NCBI GenBank assembly: GCA_030426955.1
Contig: JAUHXS010000002.1
Coordinates: 124,001 to 188,000, forward strand
Origin: Bacteroidia bacterium
GTDB lineage: Bacteria; Bacteroidota; Bacteroidia; Chitinophagales; JAUHXS01
Direction of reading: 5' to 3'
Length of the DNA stretch: 64,000 bases
Every line of letters starts with the position of its first letter. Positions within the stretch are counted from its first letter, which is position 1. Positions 28,231 to 37,010 of this stretch are shown here, in pieces. Both the position numbers and the translations under genes were made by a program. The notes under the pieces were generated by a model that made no database searches, was not told the DNA's origin, and saw nothing but the letters and a program-made list of their open reading frames with translations.

Positions 28231-29637
28231 ATGAGTAAATACGATGTAACAGTTATAGGTTCAGGTCCAGGAGGGTATGTAGCCGCAATAAGATGTGCAC
28301 AACTAGGTATGAAAACAGCTTTGATAGAGAAGTATGATACACTTGGTGGAACTTGTTTGAACGTTGGTTGTATTCCATCAAAAGCATTATTGGATTCTTC
28401 AGAACACTATCACAATGCAGAAAAGAAGTTTCAAACCCATGGTATCAATTTAAAGGACTTAAAGGTTGATTTCAAACAAATGATTCAACGTAAGTCAGAT
28501 GTAGTAAAGCAAACTTGCGATGGAATTGATTTTTTAATGAAAAAGAATAAAATCGATGTACATCATGGAATGGGCTCGTTTATTGATAAAAACACCATAG
28601 AAATTAAACCAGCTAAGGGTAAGTCTACTAAAATTGAAACTGATAAAGTGATTATCGCTACTGGTTCTAAACCATCTTCATTACCTGGTATTGAGATTGA
28701 TAAAAAGAGAATTATAACTTCTACTGAGGCGTTAGCGCTAAAAGAAGTTCCTAAAACGATGATCGTAATAGGAGGCGGAGTTATTGGGTTAGAGTTAGGC
28801 TCTGTTTATGCTAGACTGGGTACAAAAGTACAGGTTATTGAGTACGCAGATGCCATCATTCCTACGATGGATCAGGACCTTGGAAAAGAACTTAAACGTA
28901 ATTTGAAAAAGGAGTTAGGCTTTGAGTTTTTCATGAGTCATAAAGTTACGGGAGCAAAAGCAACTACAAAGCTAGTAACCGTTACAGCAGAGGACAAAAA
29001 TGGGAAAAAGGCAGAGTTTAAGGCAGACTATTGCTTGGTTTCAGTAGGCAGAAGACCTTACACAGAAAGCCTAAACCCCGATAAAGCAGCCGTAAAAGTG
29101 GACGATAGAGGAAGAATAGAGGTAAGCGATCATTTGGAAACCTCTACTCCTGGCATTTATGCCATTGGCGATGTGGTAAAAGGAGCTATGTTAGCCCACA
29201 AAGCAGAAGAAGAAGGCGTTTATGTTGCCGAGTTGATGGCAGGGCAAAAGCCGCACTTAAATTATCTTTTGATTCCTGGAGTGGTATATACATGGCCTGA
29301 AGTAGCTGCCGTAGGCTATACAGAGCAACAATTGAAGGAACAGGGCGTGGAATATAAATCTGGCAGCTTTCCATTTAAAGCAAGTGGCAGAGCGAGAGCT
29401 AGCATGGACACGGATGGCTTGATAAAAGTGTTAGCTGATAAAAAAACAGATGAGATACTTGGCGTGCATATGATTGGTCCAAGAGCTGCAGATATGATTG
29501 CGGAGGCGGTAGTAGCTATGGAATATAAAGCGACTGCTGAGGATATTGCACGAATATGTCATGCGCATCCAACATTTACAGAGTCTTTTAAAGAAGCCGC
29601 ATTAGCTGCAACGGATAATAGAGCATTACATATCTAA
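28231..29637 (+). CDS. lpdA: dihydrolipoyl dehydrogenase (E3)
   Basis: 468 residues. FAD motif GSGPGGYVAAI at the N-terminus. Redox-active disulfide in GGTCLNVGCIPSKALL. NAD motif GGGVIGLELGSVYARLG. C-terminal dimer interface with the catalytic His/Glu in HAHPTFTESFKEA. Reoxidises the dihydrolipoyl group of SucB with NAD. Last of the sucAB-lpdA genes, 18 bases after sucB; four bases separate it from the next membrane-protein gene, so transcription probably continues. Confidence 0.96.
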   Translation: MSKYDVTVIGSGPGGYVAAIRCAQLGMKTALIEKYDTLGGTCLNVGCIPSKALLDSSEHYHNAEKKFQTHGINLKDLKVDFKQMIQRKSDVVKQTCDGIDFLMKKNKIDVHHGMGSFIDKNTIEIKPAKGKSTKIETDKVIIATGSKPSSLPGIEIDKKRIITSTEALALKEVPKTMIVIGGGVIGLELGSVYARLGTKVQVIEYADAIIPTMDQDLGKELKRNLKKELGFEFFMSHKVTGAKATTKLVTVTAEDKNGKKAEFKADYCLVSVGRRPYTESLNPDKAAVKVDDRGRIEVSDHLETSTPGIYAIGDVVKGAMLAHKAEEEGVYVAELMAGQKPHLNYLLIPGVVYTWPEVAAVGYTEQQLKEQGVEYKSGSFPFKASGRARASMDTDGLIKVLADKKTDEILGVHMIGPRAADMIAEAVVAMEYKATAEDIARICHAHPTFTESFKEAALAATDNRALHI

Positions 29638-29641
29638 GGCA

Positions 29642-30337
29642 ATGGCTCACCAGCCATCTATTTATATTGGTCAGTTAAGAGTTGATGAGCCCATCACAAC
29701 GCTAACAGATTTAATTATTACAGCAGTATGCTGGTATGCTTTTGCAAAACTGAAAAATCGAAACGAGTCAGGGGAAATTAACCATTTACTTCAATGCTAT
29801 TTTTTATCAATGGGGTTAGCGACTGCCTTAGGTGGATTGGTTGGGCATGCTTTTTTATATATGTTTAATGATCATGGTTTAACAGTATCTCCTTGGAAAT
29901 TGCCAGGATGGGTTGTAAGTATGCTCTCTATTACCCTAATAGAAAGGGCTTCAATAAAGTATGCAAAGCCTTTGATTACGCCATGGTATGAAAAAATATT
30001 CTCATGGATAAACGTTATAGAGTTGATCGTGTTTGTAATAATAACCTTTGTTACGCTCAATTTCTTTTTTGTTGAAATTCATAGTGCTTATGGACTATTA
30101 TTTGTAGTCGCAGGTTTTCATGGCTATGTTTATTGGAAAGTTCAGAGTAAAGCAAGTGCTAATATGCTAATTGCGGTATTGTGGTCAAGTCTTGCAGCAC
30201 TTGTTTTTATGAATAAGCTTGGTATTTCTAAATGGCTTAATCATTTTGATATTAGTCACTTATTAATGGCAGTCAGTGCCTACTATTTTTATTTAGGAGC
30301 GAGAAATATGAGTAACCCAATAAAGCAGGCTGCATGA
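29642..30337 (+). CDS. integral membrane protein of unknown function (DUF6962-like)
   Basis: 231 residues with about seven hydrophobic helices (LTDLIITAVCWYAFAKL, FLSMGLATALGGLVGHAFLYM, VIELIVFVIITFVTLNFFFV, AYGLLFVVAGFHGYVYW, LIAVLWSSLAALVFM, LLMAVSAYYFYLGA). No signal peptide and no catalytic motif that I recognise. Length and pattern match a family common in Bacteroidota; the DUF number is from memory and uncertain. Starts four bases after lpdA and overlaps the next gene by four bases, so it is part of a longer transcript. Confidence 0.65.
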   Translation: MAHQPSIYIGQLRVDEPITTLTDLIITAVCWYAFAKLKNRNESGEINHLLQCYFLSMGLATALGGLVGHAFLYMFNDHGLTVSPWKLPGWVVSMLSITLIERASIKYAKPLITPWYEKIFSWINVIELIVFVIITFVTLNFFFVEIHSAYGLLFVVAGFHGYVYWKVQSKASANMLIAVLWSSLAALVFMNKLGISKWLNHFDISHLLMAVSAYYFYLGARNMSNPIKQAA

Positions 30338-30693
30338 AAAAAACACTTGTTCTTGGAGCATCAACAAATCCTGAAAGATATTCCTACAAGGCAATAATTT
30401 TTTTGAAAGAAAGAGGTCACAATGTAATTGCTATAGGTAATAAAAAAGGCAATGTAGCGGGGGTTAATATAGCAGAAGATTTTAAAAATTATGATAATAT
30501 AGATACTATAACATTGTACTTAAATCCCCAGAGGCAAGAGCAATACTATGAAAAAATTCTTCAATTGCAACCTAGGAGAATTATATTTAATCCAGGGACT
30601 GAGAATGTGGAGCTGAATCAGCTTGCAGAAGCAAATGGTATAGAGACTTTGGAAGCCTGTACATTAGTTTTGCTAAGTACCGATCAATACTGA
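30334..30693 (+). CDS. CoA-binding domain protein (YccU-like)
   Basis: 119 residues forming a single Rossmann-type CoA-binding domain. The glycine-containing first strand TLVLGASTNPERYSYKAI and the later IFNPGTENVELNQLAEANGIETLEACTLVLL match the CoA_binding_2 family. The substrate or partner is unknown. The ATG overlaps the previous stop codon by four bases (ATGA). Confidence 0.8.
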   Translation: MKKTLVLGASTNPERYSYKAIIFLKERGHNVIAIGNKKGNVAGVNIAEDFKNYDNIDTITLYLNPQRQEQYYEKILQLQPRRIIFNPGTENVELNQLAEANGIETLEACTLVLLSTDQY

Positions 30694-30777
30694 TGAAACT
30701 TGACAGATAGCTCTTAATAGTGTATATTCGGCTATAAGATAAACTATTGTTTGTTAGTTAATAAATAATCGCATATC

Positions 30778-31065
30778 ATGACAAAAGCAATATGGAACGA
30801 TAAGGTTGTTGCAGAGAGCGACGAAACTATAGTAATTGAGGGGAATCATTATTTTCCTCACAATACAGTTAAAAAGGAGTTTTTCAAGGAAAGTAATACA
30901 CATACGATTTGCCCATGGAAGGGACAAGCAAGTTATTACAACCTAGATGTTGATGGTAAAATAAATGAAGATGCTGCATGGTATTATCCGAAAGCTAGTG
31001 AAATGGCTAAAAACTTTGAAAACTATGTTGCTTTTTGGAAAGGTGTTGAGATAATCCAAGAATAA
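30778..31065 (+). CDS. DUF427 domain protein
   Basis: 95 residues. Typical DUF427 motifs: AIWNDKVVAESDETIVIEGNHYFP near the start, then TICPWKGQASYYNL and AAWYYPKAS. A small single-domain beta-rich protein, probably cytoplasmic; function unknown. It is 84 bases after the CoA-binding gene and four bases before zapA. Confidence 0.85.
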   Translation: MTKAIWNDKVVAESDETIVIEGNHYFPHNTVKKEFFKESNTHTICPWKGQASYYNLDVDGKINEDAAWYYPKASEMAKNFENYVAFWKGVEIIQE

Positions 31066-31069
31066 TTCA

Positions 31070-31366
31070 ATGGAAGATACAATTAATATTAATCTGCTCA
31101 TCGCAGACCGAACCTATCCACTTCGAGTAAGACCAGAGGAGGAAGAAGGTGTGAGAAATGCTGCTAAACTTATCAATGAAAAGATAAGGGAGTTTCAAAA
31201 TTTATATGAGGGTAAAGATAAGCAAGACTATCTAGCAATGGCCATTTTGGTTTTTGCAGTAGAAACGCTAAATAAACAGAATGCTTCCCCAAATACTGAA
31301 AGTAGTATAGAAGAAAGCTTATTGCAAGGGGTAAAGCAGTTGGAGCAGATGTTGCTAGATGTATAG
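31070..31366 (+). CDS. zapA: cell division protein ZapA
   Basis: 98 residues. N-terminal beta-alpha part INLLIADRTYPLRVRPEEEEGVRNAAKLINEKI and a C-terminal coiled coil (LAMAILVFAVETLNKQ...LLQGVKQLEQMLL), the arrangement of ZapA, which cross-links FtsZ filaments. Slightly shorter than the E. coli protein, as usual for Bacteroidota. Its partner gene for a Zap-like regulator is not here. Confidence 0.85.
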   Translation: MEDTININLLIADRTYPLRVRPEEEEGVRNAAKLINEKIREFQNLYEGKDKQDYLAMAILVFAVETLNKQNASPNTESSIEESLLQGVKQLEQMLLDV

Positions 31367-31447
31367 CCACTAAATATTGGGAGAAAAGATACGTTTACTT
31401 AAAAAACTTCATTATGCATCTTAATGTAAATAGTATTAACTTACTAT

Positions 31448-34264
31448 ATGGTTTTTAAGTATATAAGATTTTTTATATTACTTGCTTTAATTAATATATC
31501 TACGTTTTTGTATGGTCAACCAAATGCCAATATAGGTTGGGTGCCCAATACTACTCTTTGCCCTAATGGTAGTGTAGAACTAGATATTTTTGGGACAGTA
31601 GGAGATGATAGTATCATAATTGTTTGGGGAAATGGAGACCCATATAAATGGTTGGATACTGTCGAGCCAATGTCTTACATGCATACGTATGAGGATGCTG
31701 GAGTCTTTACGCTTGAAGTAATTGCATACGACGATCCAATAACAGATACAGCAAGAGTTCAGATTACAGTAATTGATTTTAGTGCCGACTTTACAAAAGA
31801 CGTACAAGATTCTATATGTTGGAATATTAATGGAAACCTTGTGAATGTAACTGATCAAACAGATGATCTAGGTATGCAATATAGTCGAGCTTGGCACTTT
31901 GGAGATGGAGCTATAGACACTTTCCCCGACATGAGTTATAACTATCTTCAATCAGGCAGGCACGATCTAACACTTATTGCATCTGTGCTAGATAATTCTT
32001 CTTGGCCTTGGCTAGAATGCTATGATACCATTACTAAACCAATTACGATATATCAAAATTCTAATCTAATACAAGAGATGCAATGGACTGAAGGCTGTCC
32101 TTGCAATATGTTGGAATTTCAAGCAAGTGGCAATGCTATTGAGTGGCAATGGGAAATGGGGGATCAAGAAGCAAGTCATACAGGCTCTTCTATTACACAT
32201 TTTTTTTCGGAGCCAGGTTCTTTCACAGTAGTATTAACTGCTCAGGATGCCGAAGGTTGCTCTGCGCGAAAGTATCTTAATATCGATGTTTGTAATGCGG
32301 ATACAACTTTTGCTTCTAAAGCTGATGCCAATTGGTATTTTGGAGCATCGGATGGGGACTGTCCAAATACAAATAACTTTTCATCCATTAGCTTTGAGGA
32401 AATTTCAGGAGGGTTTCAGGCTACCGCAAGCACATCCAAAGGGCAAATGCATTCGTCGGAAGCTGCATCAACAGTATCGCATCCAGAGACGGGAGAAGTA
32501 TTGTTTTATACGAACGGAGTTGAGGTTTTTGATACAACTGGAGCAGTTATGAGTAACGGCAGTGGTCTCATGGGGAATAAGTCTGCAGCACATGGAACAA
32601 TGATTGTACCTAAACCAGGAGACCTAAATCAGTATTATATTTTTACTGCAAATGGTTTTTCTGGGAGTGCATGTACACCAGCTAGAACAGGTTATTACTA
32701 TCATATTGTTGATATGAGTCAAAACGGTGGGCTCGGAAGCGTCACGTCCAAAAATCATCCATTATTTACTGGAGTATGTCCAGATGCAATTCCTTGGGGA
32801 GGTAGTGTAATACAAGAAGCAATGAGCGGTACAGTGAAATCACCTGGTACTTGTATTGAGTCGGCAGAATATTGGGTAATTATCCCAACGTGCGAAGATT
32901 CATTTAGGTCATACCTAATTGATGAAAGCGGTATTAATGATCCTATTATTTCTGTTCACCCTTCTGCAATTGATGGAGCAGTGAACTGTTGGTCGGAAGC
33001 TGCGGTTTCTCGAAATGGCAAGCTGTATGCTATTAGTGAGTTTGTATCATTGGGTCCACCTGTAGTTAGGGTTTTTGATTTTGATAAAAATACAGGAGAG
33101 TTATTAAAACCAAGAGTAATAAATATTCATAGAGATGAACAGGCTACTGGATTAGAGTTTTCTCCTAATAATAGATTCCTATATACTTGTTCAGGGTTTT
33201 ATATTGATCAATATGATCTTCAGGCAGAAGATATAAATGCTTCAAAAGTTAGAATAAAAACTACAACCTTTCCTGGAAAGGTGTATACCATGTCTTTGGG
33301 AGTAGATGACAAAATTTATGTGACGCATCATGATACATCAAGCTTAGATATAATTGAAAACCCCAATTTGAAAGGAGTTAGCTGTAATTACAATGAATGG
33401 GGAATGCCATTCCCTTACAAAGAAGAACGTGTTGGTCTGCAAAATATAGTTCCAATGTCTAGGCTTGCGTATGATACTATGAACTTTAATATAGGCTTGA
33501 CTGTAGAAATAGATTCTTGTAATGGATTAGTTACTTTTTCTGATAATGAATGTCACTTTATTGCAGATAGCACATTAGCCATTTGGGATTACGGAGATGG
33601 AGCTATAGATACCTTTGATTTTTTCGAATTCCCAGATCATATTTACGAAAGTAGCGGCGAATACTATGTATCACTTTCTTTATCAAAAGACTGTTACAAT
33701 AGTAAAAGTGTAAAAGATACTATTGATGTATTTGTGCCCAATAAGATACCTGGAATATTTACAATGGGAGACTCTATAGCATTTGGTAATCAACCAATTC
33801 TAATAGAGGCTGATAAAGAAGGGGTAAGCTATCAATGGGCAGGAAATGGTGACTTTTCATGTGATACTTGCTTTGTAACTACTTTCCTGCCAGTTGGTGA
33901 TGATGATTTTGTCTTTGTTGATATAATAGATTCGGGAGGTTGTAGCTATAAAGACTCTATATTCGTTTATAGAATAGATACAACTCAGAAAGTAACTATT
34001 TTTATTCCCAATGCATTTACACCAAACCAGAAAGGAATTAATGAGCAGTTTAAGATTCTCAATGATATATCTGGTTTTTATGAGGTATCTATTTATGATA
34101 GACGAGGTAATCTCGTTTTTATAGATGAAGGCACAAGCTTATCTTGGAATGGACTTACCAAGAAAGGTAAAGTTGCAGCTGAAGGAGTTTATATTTACAA
34201 AATACAAGGAGTAATAAATAATAAAAACATTTTGCAAACTGGTAGTGTTGAGGTTATAAGATAA
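31448..34264 (+). CDS. T9SS type-B secreted protein with PKD domains
   Basis: 938 residues. Signal peptide (MVFKYIRFFILLALINISTFLYGQ). PKD-like domains follow (VTDQTDDLGMQYSRAWHFGDGAIDTFP, ASGNAIEWQWEMGD). From about residue 293 there is a propeller-like block of about 350 residues starting ANWYFGASDG. It contains FYTNGVEVFDTTG, HGTMIVPKPGDLNQYYIFTAN and the YTxSLGVDDKIYVTHHD style. Another PKD domain (LAIWDYGDGAIDTF) precedes a C-terminal type-B sorting domain (IFIPNAFTPNQKGINEQFKI, VSIYDRRGNLVFI, EGVYIYKIQG). The NWYFG block is also present in the convergent gene at 34280-36706. Confidence 0.85.
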   Translation: MVFKYIRFFILLALINISTFLYGQPNANIGWVPNTTLCPNGSVELDIFGTVGDDSIIIVWGNGDPYKWLDTVEPMSYMHTYEDAGVFTLEVIAYDDPITDTARVQITVIDFSADFTKDVQDSICWNINGNLVNVTDQTDDLGMQYSRAWHFGDGAIDTFPDMSYNYLQSGRHDLTLIASVLDNSSWPWLECYDTITKPITIYQNSNLIQEMQWTEGCPCNMLEFQASGNAIEWQWEMGDQEASHTGSSITHFFSEPGSFTVVLTAQDAEGCSARKYLNIDVCNADTTFASKADANWYFGASDGDCPNTNNFSSISFEEISGGFQATASTSKGQMHSSEAASTVSHPETGEVLFYTNGVEVFDTTGAVMSNGSGLMGNKSAAHGTMIVPKPGDLNQYYIFTANGFSGSACTPARTGYYYHIVDMSQNGGLGSVTSKNHPLFTGVCPDAIPWGGSVIQEAMSGTVKSPGTCIESAEYWVIIPTCEDSFRSYLIDESGINDPIISVHPSAIDGAVNCWSEAAVSRNGKLYAISEFVSLGPPVVRVFDFDKNTGELLKPRVINIHRDEQATGLEFSPNNRFLYTCSGFYIDQYDLQAEDINASKVRIKTTTFPGKVYTMSLGVDDKIYVTHHDTSSLDIIENPNLKGVSCNYNEWGMPFPYKEERVGLQNIVPMSRLAYDTMNFNIGLTVEIDSCNGLVTFSDNECHFIADSTLAIWDYGDGAIDTFDFFEFPDHIYESSGEYYVSLSLSKDCYNSKSVKDTIDVFVPNKIPGIFTMGDSIAFGNQPILIEADKEGVSYQWAGNGDFSCDTCFVTTFLPVGDDDFVFVDIIDSGGCSYKDSIFVYRIDTTQKVTIFIPNAFTPNQKGINEQFKILNDISGFYEVSIYDRRGNLVFIDEGTSLSWNGLTKKGKVAAEGVYIYKIQGVINNKNILQTGSVEVIR

Positions 34265-34279
34265 ATGGTTTTAAGTAGT

Positions 34280-36706
34280 TTATCTTGCTAATATTAGGTT
34301 ACCGTGTTTATTAATCTTTTCTCCATTTTGGCTAGTAGCTTCAAGCTCATATAAGTAAACTCCAATATCCTTAGGGATTCCTGACTGCTCGCCATTCCAT
34401 CCGACATTACGATCGTTAGATTCAAAAACTAAATTTCCCCATCTATCAAAGATTTTAAAGTAGTCTAAGGAGCCATTACCTTCAAATATTGGAAGGAATA
34501 CATCATTCAATCCATCGTTATTTGGAGTGAAAATGGTATTTGGCGTAACAATAAGCTCACAATCAATGAGTGAAATTCGAATAGAGTCGTAAAAATCACA
34601 ACCCATAAGGGATACTGTGACAATATAGTTCCCAGAATCAGATGCAATTATTTGTCTAGCCATAGAACCATCAGACCAGAGATAGCTATCTCCAATACTA
34701 CCTGCGTCAAGTGTTATTGAATCAATGTTACATATAAATGTGTCGAGACCAATGTCAAAATTATGATTGATTGAGCTAATAAAAATACTATCGTCTGCAA
34801 AACAATTTAGAGAGTCTTTTACACTTAAAGTATAATTGCCAAATTGTGTATATATACTAGGGGTAGTATCTCCAGTGCTCCAGTTGTATGAAGAAAAAGT
34901 ATGATTCGCTTCAATGACCATACTGTCGTAAACACAGATAGCAGTATCGTTACCAATAAACAAATTTATAGATTGTAAATTGAGGTTCATAGAATCGCTT
35001 GCCATACAGCTTTGATAGGTTATTTGCAAGATATATTCACCTGAATCTTGAACTGTTATTATTGCATTTGTATCGCCATTTGACCATAAGTACTTATCAC
35101 CTGAAAAACTACTAGATAGTTGTATGGAGTCATAATCACAGATAGTTGTATCATTACCAATAGAGAACTCCAATGCGGGTTGTATGTAAATATCTTTTAC
35201 TACAGTATCACTTACACATGGTCCTTCAACAATGAATGTTATTGTGAAATTACCTGTATCTGAATACAAATGTTTTGTGATTTCTACTGTATCAGCGTTG
35301 GACATCCCGCTTCCAGGGTCGCCAAAGTTCCAACGATAGGTCACACTATCATTGGTATTATCTAATCCTAAGAAGTATATGGTATCTCCTAAACATTCTT
35401 GTGTTGTCATAATAGAGCTTTTTGACGGCATATTTTCTGCTGTTTGTATAAAGTCAGGATCAGGGATGAAAAAACTTTCAACAAAGTTAGGCAGGCCTAC
35501 ACCACTGGGTTTCCCTAATAAGTTTACAGCATCTTTTTCATAATCACACCAAGTGCCTAATAAAGATGGATTATTGATAGCGCCAAGAAAGGTGCTTGCA
35601 TGGTTGACATAAATCTTGCCATTTGGACCATTTTGGAGTGCAGCAACAGGTGTGCTTCCAAAATTAGTATTCGGTACATTAACAATAGTTTTGGTCGCGA
35701 TAATCGTATTAATATCATCACTTGTAACGTCATACTGAATGAGCTCATCAATAGGAGTAAGGAAAAGGCCATTGGGTATTCCATACCTAGTAACATATAG
35801 CTTAGAATTATCAGCTGAGAATGAAACACCGTAGCTCCAGTTGCCAGCGTCTAAAAGTTTATTATTGGAAATATTTCCAGTCTGATTATCAAAATCAAAC
35901 ATCTCAACGCTATTGTGAATACTGTCATAAATAGCAAGTGCGAGTTTGCTACCATCTGGAGAGGCTTTTAAATAGCCTATGGTTCCGACACCTTCTCCAC
36001 CAGATGCCGAATCATGGTCTTCATGGACCATGCCTATCTTTTGATATAAAGTATCTTCAATTCCATTCTCTGTAATAAGGAATACGTAGAAGGAGTCATC
36101 TTCCCAACCGTGTGTAATGAGCCAAAAATCAATTCCATTACAATGCCTTACAGATGTTAACTTTTCTGTGGTTGGTGTAATCAAGGAGGTGTTTTTTGTG
36201 CTATCAACTACGTCCCCAAGTCCTCCATCTAGACGCATATCAACAATAGAATAAGATAGGCCACCATGTCCCCCTGAAGCAGGGAACCCTGGTTGAGTCA
36301 GACCTGCTTGTGCGTCAACAGTGAAAACAAAATATAGAGAGTCTCTGCCAGGGTATTTCATTGCTACTCCAGATTGTGTAGAAGAAAAGCTTCCCTGAAG
36401 GCTATCGCCATTAGGCATGGTATCATGCATGGCATTGTATACAATTCTTCCATCGGTATAAAAAAGAAGATTCCCTGCAGTGTCTGATATTGTTGCTACT
36501 CCCTCAAATGTGATTTGTGCTCCATCGGTCAATGCAGTTGGAGGAGTTGTGGAGAAGGTCATGCCTGCTCCTGGAGCTAATGGAAATCCTCCTGGAGCTA
36601 ATTGTCCTCCGAAATACCAGTTATTAGCCTCTTTTTGTGCAAATAGTGAAAAAATGGTAAAAATAATGAGACCTAATAATAACTTTATTGTTAGCCAACC
36701 TTTCAT
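34280..36706 (-). CDS. T9SS type-B secreted protein, NWYFG propeller and Ig/PKD repeats
   Basis: 808 residues. After a signal peptide (WLTIKLLLGLIIFTIFSLFAQ) the mature protein begins directly with the NWYFG block (NNWYFGGQLAPGG, LFYTDGRIVYNAMHD, GRDSLYFVFTVDAQ, LKASPDGSKLALAIYDS), about 390 residues. One PKD domain (RWNFGDPGSGMSNADTVEITKHLY) and three Ig-like repeats with IGNDTTICDYDSI, IGNDTAICVYDSM and IGLDTFICNIDSI follow. The end is a type-B sorting domain (TPNTIFTPNNDGLNDVFLPIF, FKIFDRWGNLVFES, DIGVYLYELEA). Convergent with, and only 15 bases from, the related gene to the left; the two probably arose by duplication and inversion or share domains by shuffling. Confidence 0.85.
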   Translation of the reverse strand: MKGWLTIKLLLGLIIFTIFSLFAQKEANNWYFGGQLAPGGFPLAPGAGMTFSTTPPTALTDGAQITFEGVATISDTAGNLLFYTDGRIVYNAMHDTMPNGDSLQGSFSSTQSGVAMKYPGRDSLYFVFTVDAQAGLTQPGFPASGGHGGLSYSIVDMRLDGGLGDVVDSTKNTSLITPTTEKLTSVRHCNGIDFWLITHGWEDDSFYVFLITENGIEDTLYQKIGMVHEDHDSASGGEGVGTIGYLKASPDGSKLALAIYDSIHNSVEMFDFDNQTGNISNNKLLDAGNWSYGVSFSADNSKLYVTRYGIPNGLFLTPIDELIQYDVTSDDINTIIATKTIVNVPNTNFGSTPVAALQNGPNGKIYVNHASTFLGAINNPSLLGTWCDYEKDAVNLLGKPSGVGLPNFVESFFIPDPDFIQTAENMPSKSSIMTTQECLGDTIYFLGLDNTNDSVTYRWNFGDPGSGMSNADTVEITKHLYSDTGNFTITFIVEGPCVSDTVVKDIYIQPALEFSIGNDTTICDYDSIQLSSSFSGDKYLWSNGDTNAIITVQDSGEYILQITYQSCMASDSMNLNLQSINLFIGNDTAICVYDSMVIEANHTFSSYNWSTGDTTPSIYTQFGNYTLSVKDSLNCFADDSIFISSINHNFDIGLDTFICNIDSITLDAGSIGDSYLWSDGSMARQIIASDSGNYIVTVSLMGCDFYDSIRISLIDCELIVTPNTIFTPNNDGLNDVFLPIFEGNGSLDYFKIFDRWGNLVFESNDRNVGWNGEQSGIPKDIGVYLYELEATSQNGEKINKHGNLILAR

Positions 36707-37010
36707 ATTGTGTGTTGTTTTGAAGTATTCGTTAAAACTTGAATCTTGCTATAGAATACATTTTTGCTTTCATAAATTTTATATAGTAGAGAAACCTAAC
36801 TTTGAGTTTTGTTTAAGGGTTAACCTGCCTTGCCGTCAGGCAGATTTTCCATCCACTAGTTAGCGGATGAAAAATGACAAAAAGGTTTTTTCTCTTAGTT
36901 TTCAAGGTCTTAATTTATGAATAAATTAGCCACTTTAAACAACTATAATTTTAACGTTTTTTTAATGTATATTTTTTATTCAAAAAAAACTAGCCAAATT
37001 GTCTATAAAA
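36707..37010. other. 304-base gap between oppositely facing transcription units
   Basis: No gene seen. It holds the upstream region of the secreted-protein gene, two palindromic repeat elements (36824-36874) and an AT-rich stretch up to the end of the MnmC-like gene. No clear -7 element is present on the minus strand. Confidence 0.5.
36824..36874. repeat. two adjacent palindromic repeat elements
   Basis: CCTGCCTTGCCGTCAGGCAG (36824-36843) is a near-perfect palindrome of the same family as the one in sucB. It is followed at once by an imperfect palindrome (ttttccatccac, then gcggatgaaaa). They have the look of dispersed intergenic repeat elements. Confidence 0.5.
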
